A DNA stretch of 64,000 nucleotides from Nonomuraea dietziae (GCF_014195505.1 NZ_JACIBV010000001.1:8122001-8186000); one strand, 5' to 3'. Positions 40,987 through 50,299 are shown, numbered from the stretch's first letter. Notes: generated from the sequence alone by a model not told the origin. A program made the numbers and translations.

Positions 40987-41902
40987 TCAGCCCTTGGTCG
41001 AACCGAGCGTGAGGCCCGAGACGAACTGCTTGTGCAGGAGCTGGAAGACGATCAGCGTCGGCAGTGCCACCAGCAGCGACCCCGCGGCCAGCAGGTTGTA
41101 GTCGGTGAAGAACTGCCCGCGCAGGTTGTTCAGCGCCGAGGTGACGGGCAACTTGTCGCCTGAGGACATCAGCACCAGCGCCCAGAGGAAGTCGTTGTAC
41201 ATCCAGGTGAACTGCAGCGTCGACAACGCCGCCAGTGCGGGACGGCACAGCGGCAGCGTGAGCTGCCAGTAGCGTCGCCACACGCCGGCCCCCGTCGACC
41301 ATCGCCGCCTCCGAGATCTCCTCGGGGATGGTCCGCATGAAGTTGGCCAGCACGAACACGCAGAAGCCGAACTGGAAGGCCACGTGGATGAGGATCAGCC
41401 CGAGATAGGAGTCGTACAACGACAGCGAGTCCGACAGCCACCACGGCAGCGGGATCAGCGTGTACAGGGTGTAGAGCGGCGTGATCAGCACCTGGGGCGG
41501 GAGCAGGTTGCCCGCGGTGAAGACCACCAGCAGCACCTTGCGTCCTGGAATGCGCAGCCTGGCGATGGCGAAGGCGGTGAAGGAGGCCATCAGCAGCGTG
41601 AGGATCACGCCGGGCACCACGATGATCAGCGTGTTGAGGTAGTACTTCGGCAGATCGGCCTGGCTCCAGGCCTGGCCGTAGTAGTCGAGCGTGAGCGAGC
41701 GGGGCAGCGAGAAGTAGCCGAACCTGGCCGTCTCCTCGTACGGCCTGAGCGAGGCGTAGACGGCCAGCAGCAGCGGCAGCAGCCATCCGAGGGCGACCAG
41801 CGCGAGGAAGAGGTGCAGTACCAGCCTTGACGGCCGGAAGGGCCGCTTGGCCGGCGGCCTTCCGGGCTCCACCGCGGTGGGGCGCGAGGCGGTCGGCGTC
41901 AC
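40987..41902 (-). pseudogene. Sugar ABC transporter permease (MalG type), single-base frameshift
   Basis: The second inner-membrane permease of a carbohydrate ABC importer. It starts at GTG 41902 after AAGGAGG and overlaps the first permease by GTGA. It reads normally to the EAA loop (EEISEAAMVDGG) and then loses frame. Removing one base from the five-C run at 41289-41293 restores AAMVDGAGVWRRYWQLTLP and the normal C terminus ending SGLTLGSTKG at 40987 (about 304 residues). Everything else is intact, so a sequence error or a very recent mutation is likely. No ABC ATPase gene is adjacent, as is usual when MsiK-type ATPases are shared. Confidence 0.85.
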
Positions 41903-42768
41903 CGGCGATCCTCCTTGAACAGCTGCGAGAGGTAGGTGACGATGAACGCCATCGAGATCACCAGCAGGATCACCGCGATCGCCGAGCCGAAGCCGATCCT
42001 GCTGGCCTCGCCCACGATGTTCTCCGTGACCAGCACCGACAGCAGCTCCAGGCCGTTCCTGCCCTTGTTGATGGCGTAGACGATGTCGAAGGCCCTGAGC
42101 GCCTCGATCACCGTGATCACCAGGACGATGACGTTGATGGGCCGCAGCGTGGGGAAGACGACGCGGAAGAAGGTCTGCGCCTCGCTCGCCCCGTCGATCG
42201 CCGCGGCCTCCTTGAGCGCGGGGTCGACCGCCTTCAACCCGGCCAGATAGATGATCATGACGTAGCCGACGTGCCGCCAGGCCGCCGCGACCATGACGAC
42301 CCAGATGTTGATGGAGCTGTCGCCGAGCCAGTCGGTGGTCAGCCCGGTCACGGCGTTGAGCACGCCGTAGTCGGAGGAGTAGACGAGCTGGGCGATGAAG
42401 CCCACCACGGCAAGCGACAGCACCACCGGCATGTAGAGCGCGCTCTGGTAGACCCGCGACAGCCTGAGCCGCCGGTCCAGCAGCACCGCGCAGAACAGGC
42501 CGAACGGCGTCGCGACCAGGCCGAGGAAGGCCAGCCACAGCACGTTGTTGCGGACAGCCGACCAGAACGGCGGGTACTCCTCCGCCAGGTCGCCGTAGTT
42601 GCGCGTGCCGATCCAGCGCAGCTCGGAGATGCCGTTCCAGTCGGTGCCCGACAGCGCGACGGAGGCCAGCGTGGGGCCCCAGATGAGGGCCAGGTTGACC
42701 AGGACGGCCGCCCCGAGGCCGAAGCCCAGGACGGCGAGGTCCCTGCGGGAGTAGCGTCGAGTGATCAA
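41899..42768 (-). CDS. Sugar ABC transporter permease (MalF type)
   Basis: A 289-residue permease with six membrane helices and the EAA signature (LKEAAAIDGASEAQTFFRVV). I start it at TTG 42768 (LITRRYSRRDLAVLG), which overlaps the stop of the binding-protein gene (TTGA, 42765-42768). The frame is open far upstream only as a shadow of that gene. It pairs with the frameshifted MalG-type permease to form the channel. Confidence 0.88.
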   Translation of the reverse strand: MITRRYSRRDLAVLGFGLGAAVLVNLALIWGPTLASVALSGTDWNGISELRWIGTRNYGDLAEEYPPFWSAVRNNVLWLAFLGLVATPFGLFCAVLLDRRLRLSRVYQSALYMPVVLSLAVVGFIAQLVYSSDYGVLNAVTGLTTDWLGDSSINIWVVMVAAAWRHVGYVMIIYLAGLKAVDPALKEAAAIDGASEAQTFFRVVFPTLRPINVIVLVITVIEALRAFDIVYAINKGRNGLELLSVLVTENIVGEASRIGFGSAIAVILLVISMAFIVTYLSQLFKEDRR

Positions 42769-44051
42769 CGGAAGATGTTGGCCTTCTGCGCCTCGATGTC
42801 CTTGAGCAGCGGGTCGATGTCGTCGGGTTCGCCGACGAAGCGCTGCAGCGCGGGGATCATCACGGTCGAGGCGAAGTCGGGCCTGGTGTCGCGGTCGAGG
42901 AACTGGGCGATGTGCGTGGCCTGCGAGACGAGTTCGGCGCCGCGCTTCTGCAGGGCGCTGTAGCCGCTGGTGTCGGCCTTGGAGCTGGAGGCCAGCGTGC
43001 CGGGGTCGAGCTTGGTGGCCGCGTTCTGCGAGGAGGCCTGCGCTAAGTGCTTGAGCAGCGCCTTGGCGCCGTCCACGTTCTTGGCCTTGGCCGAGATCAT
43101 GTAGCCGTCGATGGGCGCGTCGATGGAGTCGGTGCCGAACCGCGGGTTGATCTCGGGGAAGGTGAAGAAGTCGAGGTCGTCGCGTTCGGCCTCGGGGAAC
43201 TGCTGGGCGACGAACATGCCGAGCAGGTACATGCCGGTCTTCTTCTGGGCGAGCGACTGGCCCGCCTCCTGCCAGGTACGGCCGAGCGCGGCGGGCTGGT
43301 GGAACTCCATCAGCCCTCGCCAGGTGTCGAAGACCTGCTTGACCTTCGGGTCGGTCCACGACTCCTTGCCCGCCATGAGCGAGATGTGGAAGTCGTAGCC
43401 GTTTGTCCGCATGTTGAGGATGTCGAAGGTGCCCATCGCGGGCCAGCCGTCCTTGTCGGCGAAGGCGAGGGGGACCAGCCCGTCGGCCTTCATCTTCCTG
43501 GCCAGCGCGGTGAACTCGTCGAGGGTCGTGGGCGGCACGTAGCCCTTCTCCTCCCACAGGCTCCTGCGGTAGAAGACCGCCCATGGGTAGTAGGTGAACG
43601 GCACGAAGTACTGCTTGCCGTCCGAGCCCGTCGAGGCCGCCTTGAAGGCGGGGGTGTAGTCGCCTCCGATCTCCTGCCACACGTCGGAGATGTCGGTGGC
43701 CAGGCCCTGCTCGGCGAAGAACTGCATCCGGTAGCCGGCGAACCAGGTGAAGACGTCGTCGGGCGTGCCCTTGAGGTAGCGGTTGATGTTCTCCTGGAAG
43801 GTGTTGTGGTCGACGGTGTTGATCCTGACGTCGGCCTGGGTGAAGGCCTTGACCACGGTTTCCAGTGACTTCTTGGGGATCTCGTCGGAGGCGTTGGAGC
43901 CGATCGTCACCGTGCCGCGCGCGGCCGAGCCGCTCGCGCCCTGCGTGTTCTGGGTGTTGGGGTTGCCGCAGCCCGCCAGGATCGCGGGGACTCCGAAGGC
44001 GGCGGCACCGAGCAGCATGCTCCTGCGGGTGATCGGCAGACGTGGGGTCAT
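42765..44051 (-). CDS. Sugar ABC transporter substrate-binding lipoprotein
   Basis: A 428-residue extracellular solute-binding protein (family 1). The signal has a twin-Arg stretch (ITRRSMLLGAAAFG) and lipobox LAGC, then a two-lobed binding fold with DVFTWFAGYRMQFFAEQGLA and TYYPWAVFYRRSLWEEKG. It is the first gene of the importer operon, with AGGAGGAACCCACC before the ATG. The sugar is unknown; aromatic residues at the expected pocket fit an oligosaccharide or glucoside. It is divergent from the padR gene, whose operators lie in between. Confidence 0.92.
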   Translation of the reverse strand: MTPRLPITRRSMLLGAAAFGVPAILAGCGNPNTQNTQGASGSAARGTVTIGSNASDEIPKKSLETVVKAFTQADVRINTVDHNTFQENINRYLKGTPDDVFTWFAGYRMQFFAEQGLATDISDVWQEIGGDYTPAFKAASTGSDGKQYFVPFTYYPWAVFYRRSLWEEKGYVPPTTLDEFTALARKMKADGLVPLAFADKDGWPAMGTFDILNMRTNGYDFHISLMAGKESWTDPKVKQVFDTWRGLMEFHQPAALGRTWQEAGQSLAQKKTGMYLLGMFVAQQFPEAERDDLDFFTFPEINPRFGTDSIDAPIDGYMISAKAKNVDGAKALLKHLAQASSQNAATKLDPGTLASSSKADTSGYSALQKRGAELVSQATHIAQFLDRDTRPDFASTVMIPALQRFVGEPDDIDPLLKDIEAQKANIFR

Positions 44052-44158
44052 GGTGGGTTCCTCCTAGACCGACCCTCAGATTCCCCCGATATCACGCACG
44101 TTTCCCCATAAACAGCGCGCATGTCAACGAACCTTTTCTAACGGTTGCGCCTCGCCTA

Positions 44159-44188
44159 TAGTTGGTATCAACTAGTTGACGTCAACTA
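44159..44188. promoter_or_regulatory. Two overlapping PadR operators
   Basis: TAGTTG-GTAT-CAACTA (44159-44174) and the fully symmetric TAGTTGAC-GTCAACTA (44173-44188) share two bases and repeat at 14 bp. They end 11 bases before the padR GTG and overlap a -10-like TATAGT (44157-44162). They lie between padR and the divergent sugar importer, so both could be controlled. Confidence 0.7.
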
Positions 44189-44199
44189 AGGGAGTGTCC

Positions 44200-44796
44200 G
44201 TGCGCAAGGTGTCCAACCCGCTGGCGTTGGCGGTGCTCGCGTTCCTGCTGATGGAGCCGATGCATCCGTACGAGCTGGGGCGGCGGCTGCAGGAGACCGC
44301 GAAGGACCGCAGCTTCAGGTACAACAGGGGCTCGCTCTACATGGTCGTCAAGCAGCTGGCCAAGGCCGGCTTCATCGTCGAGCAGGGCAGCGTGCGCGAC
44401 ACCGAGCGGCCCGAGCGCACGCTCTACGCGCTCACCGACGAGGGCCGCGCCGAGCTCCACGACTGGCTGCGCGAGCTGGTCGCCACGCCGAAGGCGGAAT
44501 ATCCGCACTTCGGGGCCGCGCTGTCGCTGCTGAGCGTCCTCGACCCCGCCGAGGCCGTCGAGCTGCTCGGACGGCGGTCGGCCACGCTGGCCGAGGAGGC
44601 CGCGCAGATCCGCGAGGCCGTGCGCGCGGCGGCCGAAGGCGGCGTCGGGTGGGTCTTCCTCGTCGACGACGAGTACAGGCTCGCGCTGCTCGAGGCCGAG
44701 CTGCGCTTCGTCGCCACGCTCGTCGACTCGCTCGGCCGGTCGGACTACATCGAGACATGGCACACGATCTTCGGGAGTCGCAATGACGGCGGTTAG
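44200..44796 (+). CDS. PadR-family transcriptional repressor
   Basis: A 198-residue PadR regulator. The winged helix is at the N terminus (ALAVLAFLLMEPMHPYELGR, YNRGSLYMVVKQLAKAGFI) with a C-terminal helical dimerisation part. The start is GTG 44200 after AGGGAG, not the upstream ATG in the operator. It overlaps the FAD monooxygenase gene by 14 bases, so the repressor probably controls that enzyme and itself through the tandem palindromes just upstream. The inducer is likely a small aromatic compound or drug. Confidence 0.92.
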   Translation: MRKVSNPLALAVLAFLLMEPMHPYELGRRLQETAKDRSFRYNRGSLYMVVKQLAKAGFIVEQGSVRDTERPERTLYALTDEGRAELHDWLRELVATPKAEYPHFGAALSLLSVLDPAEAVELLGRRSATLAEEAAQIREAVRAAAEGGVGWVFLVDDEYRLALLEAELRFVATLVDSLGRSDYIETWHTIFGSRNDGG

Positions 44797-45979
44797 AACG
44801 GCACTGGTGGTCGGCGGCGGCATCGCAGGACCGGTCACCGCGATGGCGCTGCGCCGCGCGGGCATCGAGGCGACGGTCTTCGAGGCCTACGCGGGCGGCG
44901 CCGAGGGCATCGGGGGAACGCTCACCATCGCGCCCAACGGGCTCGACGCGCTGCGGGCCGTGGGCGCGGAGGCGGCCGTCAGGGCTGTCGGCCAGCCGGT
45001 GACGCGCACGGTGGTCAGCGACGGAAGGGGCAGGCGGATCGGCGAGCTGGACAGCCTGCGCGACCTGCCGCCCAGCCAGGCCATGTGGCGCGCCGAGCTC
45101 TACGCCGCCGTGCACGAGCAGGCGGTGGCCCAGGGCGTGCGCGTGGAGCACGGCAGGCGCCTGGTCGGCGTCGAGGAGACAGGGTCCGGCATCACCGCGC
45201 GGTTCGCCGACGGCGGCGGCGCGAGCGCGGACCTGCTCGTCGGCGCGGACGGCATCCGCTCGACGGTCCGCGGCCTGATCGACCCCGGCGCTCCTGGGCC
45301 GGCCCACGTCCCGTTGCTGAACTTCGGCGGGCCGGCCGACTACGCCGTCCCCGGCGCCAGGACCGACACCACCTACTTCGTCTTCGGCTCCAGGGGGTTC
45401 CTCGGCTACTGGGTGCAGCCCGACGGCCGCACCGCCTGGTTCGCCAACCTGCCCCACAAGGAGCCGATGTCGGCGGCGCAGGCGCGCAGGAGGCCCAAGG
45501 GCGAATGGCTGCGCCTGCTGCGAGAGATCTACGCCGGCGACAGGCCTGGCGCCGAACTGCTGCGGCACACCGACCCCGAGGAGCTGGTCGCGCTGGGCTC
45601 GGTGGAGATCATGCCGAGCGTGCCGCACTGGCACCGGGGCAGGATGGTGCTGGTCGGCGACTCGGCCCACGCGCCCTCACCCAGCTCGGGCCAGGGCGCC
45701 TCACTCGCCGCCGAGAGCGCGGTCGAGCTCGCCCGCTGCCTGCGCGACCTGCCCGACGTCACCCGCGCCTTCGAGGCGTACGTGCGGCTGCGCCGTACCC
45801 GTGTGGAGAAGGTGGCGGCCCGCGCGGCGAAGACCAACAACACCAAGACCCTCGGGCCCGCGGCCATCTCGATGATGCGGCTGATGATGCCGCTGGCGGT
45901 GCGGACCTTCCTCAAGCCCGAGCGGACGCTCGGCCTCGAGCAGCGCCATCACGTCGACTGGAACGCCGTCGTGGGGTGA
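44783..45979 (+). CDS. FAD-dependent monooxygenase (PHBH type)
   Basis: A 398-residue flavoprotein hydroxylase. The FAD/NADPH motifs are VVGGGIAGPVTAMALR (GxGxxG), LLVGADGIRSTVR (DG) and RMVLVGDSAHAPSPSSGQGA (GD). Members of this group hydroxylate aromatic or polyketide substrates, including tetracycline-type drugs. Cotranscription with padR suggests induced detoxification. The substrate is unknown. It is convergent with fadD, with a hairpin across both stops. Confidence 0.92.
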   Translation: MTAVRTALVVGGGIAGPVTAMALRRAGIEATVFEAYAGGAEGIGGTLTIAPNGLDALRAVGAEAAVRAVGQPVTRTVVSDGRGRRIGELDSLRDLPPSQAMWRAELYAAVHEQAVAQGVRVEHGRRLVGVEETGSGITARFADGGGASADLLVGADGIRSTVRGLIDPGAPGPAHVPLLNFGGPADYAVPGARTDTTYFVFGSRGFLGYWVQPDGRTAWFANLPHKEPMSAAQARRRPKGEWLRLLREIYAGDRPGAELLRHTDPEELVALGSVEIMPSVPHWHRGRMVLVGDSAHAPSPSSGQGASLAAESAVELARCLRDLPDVTRAFEAYVRLRRTRVEKVAARAAKTNNTKTLGPAAISMMRLMMPLAVRTFLKPERTLGLEQRHHVDWNAVVG

Positions 45980-46004
45980 GGCAGGGCCCCACCCCTGCCT
46001 CACC
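45975..46004. terminator. Hairpin spanning both stop codons of convergent genes
   Basis: A 12-bp perfect stem (45975-45986 with 45993-46004) with a 6-base loop lies across the end of the FAD monooxygenase gene (45979) and the end of fadD (46000). It is likely bidirectional. Confidence 0.7.
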
Positions 46005-47754
46005 TCTCGTACAGGGCGTCGATGTCGGCGGCGAAGTCGCGCATCACCAGGTTGCGCTTGACCTTCAGCGTCGGCGTCAGGTGGCCGCTCTCCTCGGTGA
46101 GGTCCTCTTCCAGGATCACGAACTTCTTGATCTGCTCGGCCTTCGACACGGTGGTGTTGGCCGTGTCGACAGCCGACTGGACCTCGGCCAGCACGCCTGC
46201 GTCGGCCCTGGCCTCCTTCGGCGACAGGCCGCGCTGGGCGAGGGCCTCGGGGTCGAGGGTGATCAGCACCGCGGCGAAGGGCCGGCCGTCGCCGACGATC
46301 ATGGCCTGGGAGATCAGCGGATGGGCGCGGATCGCGTCCTCCATGGGAGCGGGGGCGATGTTCTTGCCCGCCGCCGTCACCAGGATCTCCTTCTTGCGCC
46401 CGGTGATGCGCAGGTAGCCGTCGGAGTCGAGCTCGCCGACGTCGCCGGTGTGGTACCAGCCGTCGGCGTCGATCGCGGCGGCCGTGGCCTGGTCGTTGTT
46501 CCAGTAGCCGTCGAAGACGTGACGGCCCTTGGTGAGAATCTCGCCGTCGTCGGCGATGAGGACGCCGGCGCCGGGGATCGGCTTGCCGACGGTGCCGATC
46601 TTGTTGGCGCCCGGCAGGTTGACCGAGACCGGGGCCGTGGTCTCGGTCAGGCCGTAGCCCTCGAAGACCTCGATGCCGACGCCGGTGAAGAAGTGACCGA
46701 GGCGCTCGCCGAGCGCGCCGCCGCCGGAGACCGCCGCGGACAGGCGGCCGCCGGTGGCCTGGCGGAGCTTGGCGTAGACGAGCCTGTCGAACAGGGCGTG
46801 CCGCAGGCGCAGGCCGAGCGGCGCGCCGCCGGAGGCCTGGGCCCTGCTGTAGGCGATGGCCACGTCGGCGGCGCGGGCGAAGATCTTGCCCTTGCCGCCG
46901 GCGACGGCCTTCTGCTCGGCGCCGTTGTAGACCTTCTCGAACACGCGCGGCACGCCGAGCAGGAACGTCGGCTGGAAGGCGGCCAGGTCGGGCGCGACGT
47001 TCTTCATGTTCGGCGTGTGGGCCATGATCGTGCCGGTCTCGACCAGCACGATCTGGATCACCCTGGCGAAGACGTGCGCCAGCGGCAGGAACAGCAGCGC
47101 CGCCCTGCCCGGGCTGTCGAAGAGCCGGTCAAGAGGGCCTCGCGCCACGTTGATGGAGGTGAACAGCAGGTTGTCGTGGGTGAGGCGACAGCCCTTCGGC
47201 CTGCCCGTGGTGCCCGAGGTGTAGATGATCGTCGCGAGGTCGGCGCCCGACCTGCTGGTACGGCGCGCCTCGAGCTCCTCGTCGGAGACGCCGGGCCCGG
47301 TGAGCGAGGCGATCTCGTCGACCCGCCACAGGTGCTCGAGACCCGGGTGCGCCGCCTTGACCGTCTCCTCGTGCGCGTCGAGCTCGACGAAGGCGGCCTT
47401 GGCGCCGCTGTCGGTCAGGATCCAGGCGACCTGCTCGGTGGCGGAGGTCTCGTAGATCGGCACGCTGACCGCGCCCGCGGCCCAGATGGCGTAGTCGATG
47501 ACGGTCCACTCGTAGCGCGTGCGCGACATGAGCGCGACCCTGTCGCCAGGCTCGACCCCCGCGGCGATGAGGCCCTTGGCCAGCGCGGCGACCTCGTCGC
47601 GGAACTCGCGAGCGGTGACGGCGGGCCAGCTGTCGCCGTCCTTCCTGCGCATCACGATCGCCCCTGGTTCCTGCTCGCCACGCCTGAACACCGTGTCGGC
47701 GCAGCTGGCGGTATGCGGAACATCCACCAGGACGGGAACGCTGTACTCGCGCAC
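46000..47754 (-). CDS. Long-chain fatty-acid-CoA ligase (FadD15-like)
   Basis: A 584-residue AMP-forming acyl-CoA synthetase. The P-loop is TIIYTSGTTGRPKGC, the adenylate motif is FEGYGLTETTAPVSV, with YHTGDVGELDSDGYLRITGR and the C-terminal Lys region KEILVTAAGKNIAP. It activates fatty acids with ATP and CoA for beta-oxidation or lipid synthesis. Position matches Rv2187 (fadD15). It is divergent from the phosphoesterase over 158 bases. Confidence 0.93.
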   Translation of the reverse strand: MREYSVPVLVDVPHTASCADTVFRRGEQEPGAIVMRRKDGDSWPAVTAREFRDEVAALAKGLIAAGVEPGDRVALMSRTRYEWTVIDYAIWAAGAVSVPIYETSATEQVAWILTDSGAKAAFVELDAHEETVKAAHPGLEHLWRVDEIASLTGPGVSDEELEARRTSRSGADLATIIYTSGTTGRPKGCRLTHDNLLFTSINVARGPLDRLFDSPGRAALLFLPLAHVFARVIQIVLVETGTIMAHTPNMKNVAPDLAAFQPTFLLGVPRVFEKVYNGAEQKAVAGGKGKIFARAADVAIAYSRAQASGGAPLGLRLRHALFDRLVYAKLRQATGGRLSAAVSGGGALGERLGHFFTGVGIEVFEGYGLTETTAPVSVNLPGANKIGTVGKPIPGAGVLIADDGEILTKGRHVFDGYWNNDQATAAAIDADGWYHTGDVGELDSDGYLRITGRKKEILVTAAGKNIAPAPMEDAIRAHPLISQAMIVGDGRPFAAVLITLDPEALAQRGLSPKEARADAGVLAEVQSAVDTANTTVSKAEQIKKFVILEEDLTEESGHLTPTLKVKRNLVMRDFAADIDALYER

Positions 47755-47900
47755 GGATCACTCCTCCGGGTGCACGCTTCTGGGACGACCGAGGACGCTA
47801 CAGGGTTAAGTTACGCGTGGGTAGCTTCGTCACAGAGGCGTTATCAAGGGCTTTCATCACGCTAGCAGTCGCCGGGCGCTACTCCGCTCATCCGATCTTC

Positions 47901-47906
47901 TAGGCT
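47901..47906 (+). promoter_or_regulatory. Leaderless-type -10 for the phosphoesterase gene
   Basis: TAGGCT lies 6 bases before the ATG at 47913, with no ribosome site between them. This spacing is typical of leaderless actinobacterial transcripts. No clear -35 is visible. Confidence 0.4.
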
Positions 47907-47912
47907 GCGGGC

Positions 47913-48680
47913 ATGCGGGTCCATGTCGTGAGCGATGTCCACGGAAGCGTCGAGGCGCTGGCGCGCGCGGGCGACGGCGCCGACGCGCTGATCTGCCTGG
48001 GCGACCTGATCCTCTTCATCGACTACGACGACCACGCGCAGGGGATCTTCCCCGAGCTGTTCGGCGCCGACCAGGCCGAGCGGTTCATCGCGCTGCGCAC
48101 CGCCAAGCGGTTCGACGAGGCCAGGGCCATGTCGGCGCGGCTGTGGGCGAGCCTCGAAGGCGATCCGCGTGAGCACATCGAGCGCATCGTCAGGCGGCAG
48201 TACGAGAGCCTGTTCGCCGCCATGCCGACGCCGGCCTACCTGACCTACGGCAACGTCGACCTGCCGAGGCTGTGGGGCGACTACCTCAGGCCCGGTCTCC
48301 ACGTGCTCGACGGGCAGACGGTCGAGCTCGGCGGGCTGCGGTTCGGCTTCGTCGGAGGCGGCCTGCGCACGCAGTACCGCACGCCCTACGAGATCAGCGA
48401 CGAGGAGTTCGCCGCCAAGGTGGAGGCGGTCGGCGAGGTGGACGTGCTGTGCTGCCACATCCCCCCTGCCGTGCCCGAACTGCTCTACGACGTGGTGGCC
48501 AGGCGCTACGAGCGCGGCAGCGAGGCGACCCTGGCCGCCATCAGGAGGACCCAGCCGCGCTACGCGCTGTTCGGCCACGTCCACCAGCCGCTCCACGCCC
48601 GCACGAGGATCGGCAGGACCGAGTGCGTGAACGTCGGCCATTTCCGCGGAAAGGGCGTTCCCTACGTCCTCCAGTGGTAG
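47913..48680 (+). CDS. Metallophosphoesterase (calcineurin-like)
   Basis: A 255-residue cytosolic phosphoesterase. The dimetal motifs are VVSDVHGSVEAL, CLGDLILFI, LTYGNVDLPR (GNxD in place of GNHE), VLCCHIPP and LFGHVHQPLHA. The GNVD variant is common in the YfcE/MJ0936-like group. Substrate unknown. It is probably leaderless, and it begins the run of genes leading to the SRPBCC-ArsA block. Confidence 0.9.
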   Translation: MRVHVVSDVHGSVEALARAGDGADALICLGDLILFIDYDDHAQGIFPELFGADQAERFIALRTAKRFDEARAMSARLWASLEGDPREHIERIVRRQYESLFAAMPTPAYLTYGNVDLPRLWGDYLRPGLHVLDGQTVELGGLRFGFVGGGLRTQYRTPYEISDEEFAAKVEAVGEVDVLCCHIPPAVPELLYDVVARRYERGSEATLAAIRRTQPRYALFGHVHQPLHARTRIGRTECVNVGHFRGKGVPYVLQW

Positions 48681-48701
48681 CCCGACCGGTACCGTTGACG
48701 C

Positions 48702-49139
48702 ATGGCTGATCGCACCACTTCGAGCATCACCGTCGACGCCGACCGCTCCCACGTGATGACGGTCATCGCCGACTTCGGCTCCTACCCCGAATGGGCCGGT
48801 CAGGTGAAGTCCGCCGAGGTCCTGTCCAGCGGTCCTGACGGCCGCCCGCAGACCGTGCGCTTCGTGCTCGACGCGGGCGTCATCAGCGACACCTACACCC
48901 TCGGCTACGACTGGAACGACGACGAGAGCGTCAGCTGGCAGGTTGTCGAGGCGGGCACGATGGTGCGCGAGCTGAAGGGGAGCTACACCCTCTCCGAGCG
49001 GAGCGGCGGCACCGAGGTGACCTACGAGCTGGCGGTCGACCTGAAGGTCCCGATGATCGGCATGATCAAGCGCAAGGCCGAGAAGGTGATCGTCGACACC
49101 GCCCTCAAGGGCCTGAAGAAGCGCGTCGAACGCCGATGA
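48702..49139 (+). CDS. SRPBCC (polyketide cyclase/START-fold) protein, Rv2185c-like
   Basis: A 145-residue START/Bet v1-like fold that binds a hydrophobic ligand (SITVDADRSHVMTVIADFGS, YPEWAGQVKSAEVL, SYTLSERSGGTEVTYELAVD). It overlaps the ArsA-like ATPase by ATGA. The same pair occurs as Rv2185c-Rv2184c in mycobacteria, so the two proteins probably work together, perhaps in lipid or membrane-protein handling. The ligand is unknown. Confidence 0.9.
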   Translation: MADRTTSSITVDADRSHVMTVIADFGSYPEWAGQVKSAEVLSSGPDGRPQTVRFVLDAGVISDTYTLGYDWNDDESVSWQVVEAGTMVRELKGSYTLSERSGGTEVTYELAVDLKVPMIGMIKRKAEKVIVDTALKGLKKRVERR

Positions 49140-50299
49140 GGGTCCTGCTCTTCACCGGCAAGGGCGGCGTCGGAAAGACCACGGTGGCCGCGGCCACGGC
49201 GACGCTGGCCGCGCGCAGAGGGCTGAAGACGCTGGTCGTCTCCACCGACACCGCGCACTCCCTGGCCGACGCGCTCGGCGTCAGCGTCGACGACCGGCCC
49301 GTGGAGATCGAGCCGGGGCTGCACCTGCACCAGGTCGACACCCAGCGATCCCTCGAACGCCACTGGGGAGAGCTCCAGGACTACGCCAGGGGGCTGTTCG
49401 CCGAGCTCGGCCTCGACGAGATCACCTCCGAGGAGATCACCGTCCTGCCGGGGGCCGAGGAGGTCATCGCCCTGCTCGAACTGCGCGAGCAGGCGCGCTC
49501 GGGCCACTGGGACGTGATCGTGGTCGACTGCGCGCCCACCGCGGAGACGCTGCGCCTGCTGGCGCTGCCCGAGGCGCTCGACTGGCACGTCTCCCGCCTG
49601 CTGCCTGTCGGCCGCAGGCTGATGAAGATCGTCTCGCCGTTCGTGCGGAGCGTCGCCCACGTCAGCACGCCCGGCGAGGAGGTGATGAGCGCGGGTGAGC
49701 GCTTCCACCGCGGACTCATGGAGGTGCGCGAGCTGCTGACCGGCGACTGCGCCTCCGTCCGCCTCGTGCTGACGCCCGAGTCCGTGGTCCTCGCCGAGGC
49801 CAGGCGCACCCTCACCTCGCTCAACCTGTACGGCTACCGCGTCGACGCGGTGATCGCCAACCGGGTCTTCCCCTCGGAGGGCGCCGACGAGTGGCGGGCC
49901 CAGTGGGTCGAGGCGCAGGGCAGGCTGCTGGCGGAGGCGGAGGAGTCGTTCGCGCCGCTGCCCGTCCACGTCGTGCCGTACCTGCGGGGCGAGCCCGTCG
50001 GCGGCGACGCGCTCGCCGCGGTGGGGGAGAGCCTCTACGGCGACGGCGATCCCTTCGCCAAGCCCTCCGTCGAGGCGCCGCTGACCTTCGACAGGCACGA
50101 GCTCACCCTCGCCCTCCCCGGCGCCGACAAGGACGACGTCGATCTGGCGCGCAAGGGCGACGAGCTGATCGTGACCGCAGGGCCGTACCGCAGGATCCTG
50201 GCCTTGCCCGCGGCGCTGGCACGCAGGAAGATCAGCGGTGCGGTGCTCCGCGACGGCCGCCTGCGGGTACGGTTCGTGGCAGGAGGGCGAGATGACTGA
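49136..50299 (+). CDS. ArsA/GET3-like ATPase, Rv2184c-like
   Basis: A 387-residue deviant Walker ATPase of the ArsA/GET3 group. The P-loop is FTGKGGVGKTTVAAA (Lys9 and Lys14), with STDTAHSLADALG, VVDCAPTAETLRLL (Asp, switch II) and VVPYLRGEPVGGDAL. The C-terminal 75 residues form an HSP20-like beta domain (ELTLALPGADKDDVDLARKG). No arsenite genes are near, so a membrane-protein targeting or metal-independent role is more likely than arsenite export. It overlaps the DUF5304 gene by 8 bases. Confidence 0.92.
   Translation: MRVLLFTGKGGVGKTTVAAATATLAARRGLKTLVVSTDTAHSLADALGVSVDDRPVEIEPGLHLHQVDTQRSLERHWGELQDYARGLFAELGLDEITSEEITVLPGAEEVIALLELREQARSGHWDVIVVDCAPTAETLRLLALPEALDWHVSRLLPVGRRLMKIVSPFVRSVAHVSTPGEEVMSAGERFHRGLMEVRELLTGDCASVRLVLTPESVVLAEARRTLTSLNLYGYRVDAVIANRVFPSEGADEWRAQWVEAQGRLLAEAEESFAPLPVHVVPYLRGEPVGGDALAAVGESLYGDGDPFAKPSVEAPLTFDRHELTLALPGADKDDVDLARKGDELIVTAGPYRRILALPAALARRKISGAVLRDGRLRVRFVAGGRDD

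Noticed and set aside
43111..43868. Open frames opposite the sugar-binding lipoprotein
   Set aside because: The binding protein has a lipobox, a strong ribosome site and a normal length.
44200..45979. An antibiotic biosynthetic cluster around the FAD monooxygenase
   Set aside because: No polyketide, peptide or terpene synthase nearby; the PadR pairing suits detoxification.
49136..50299. Arsenite efflux ATPase
   Set aside because: No arsB, arsR, arsC or arsD partner is nearby and the context is SRPBCC/DUF5304.
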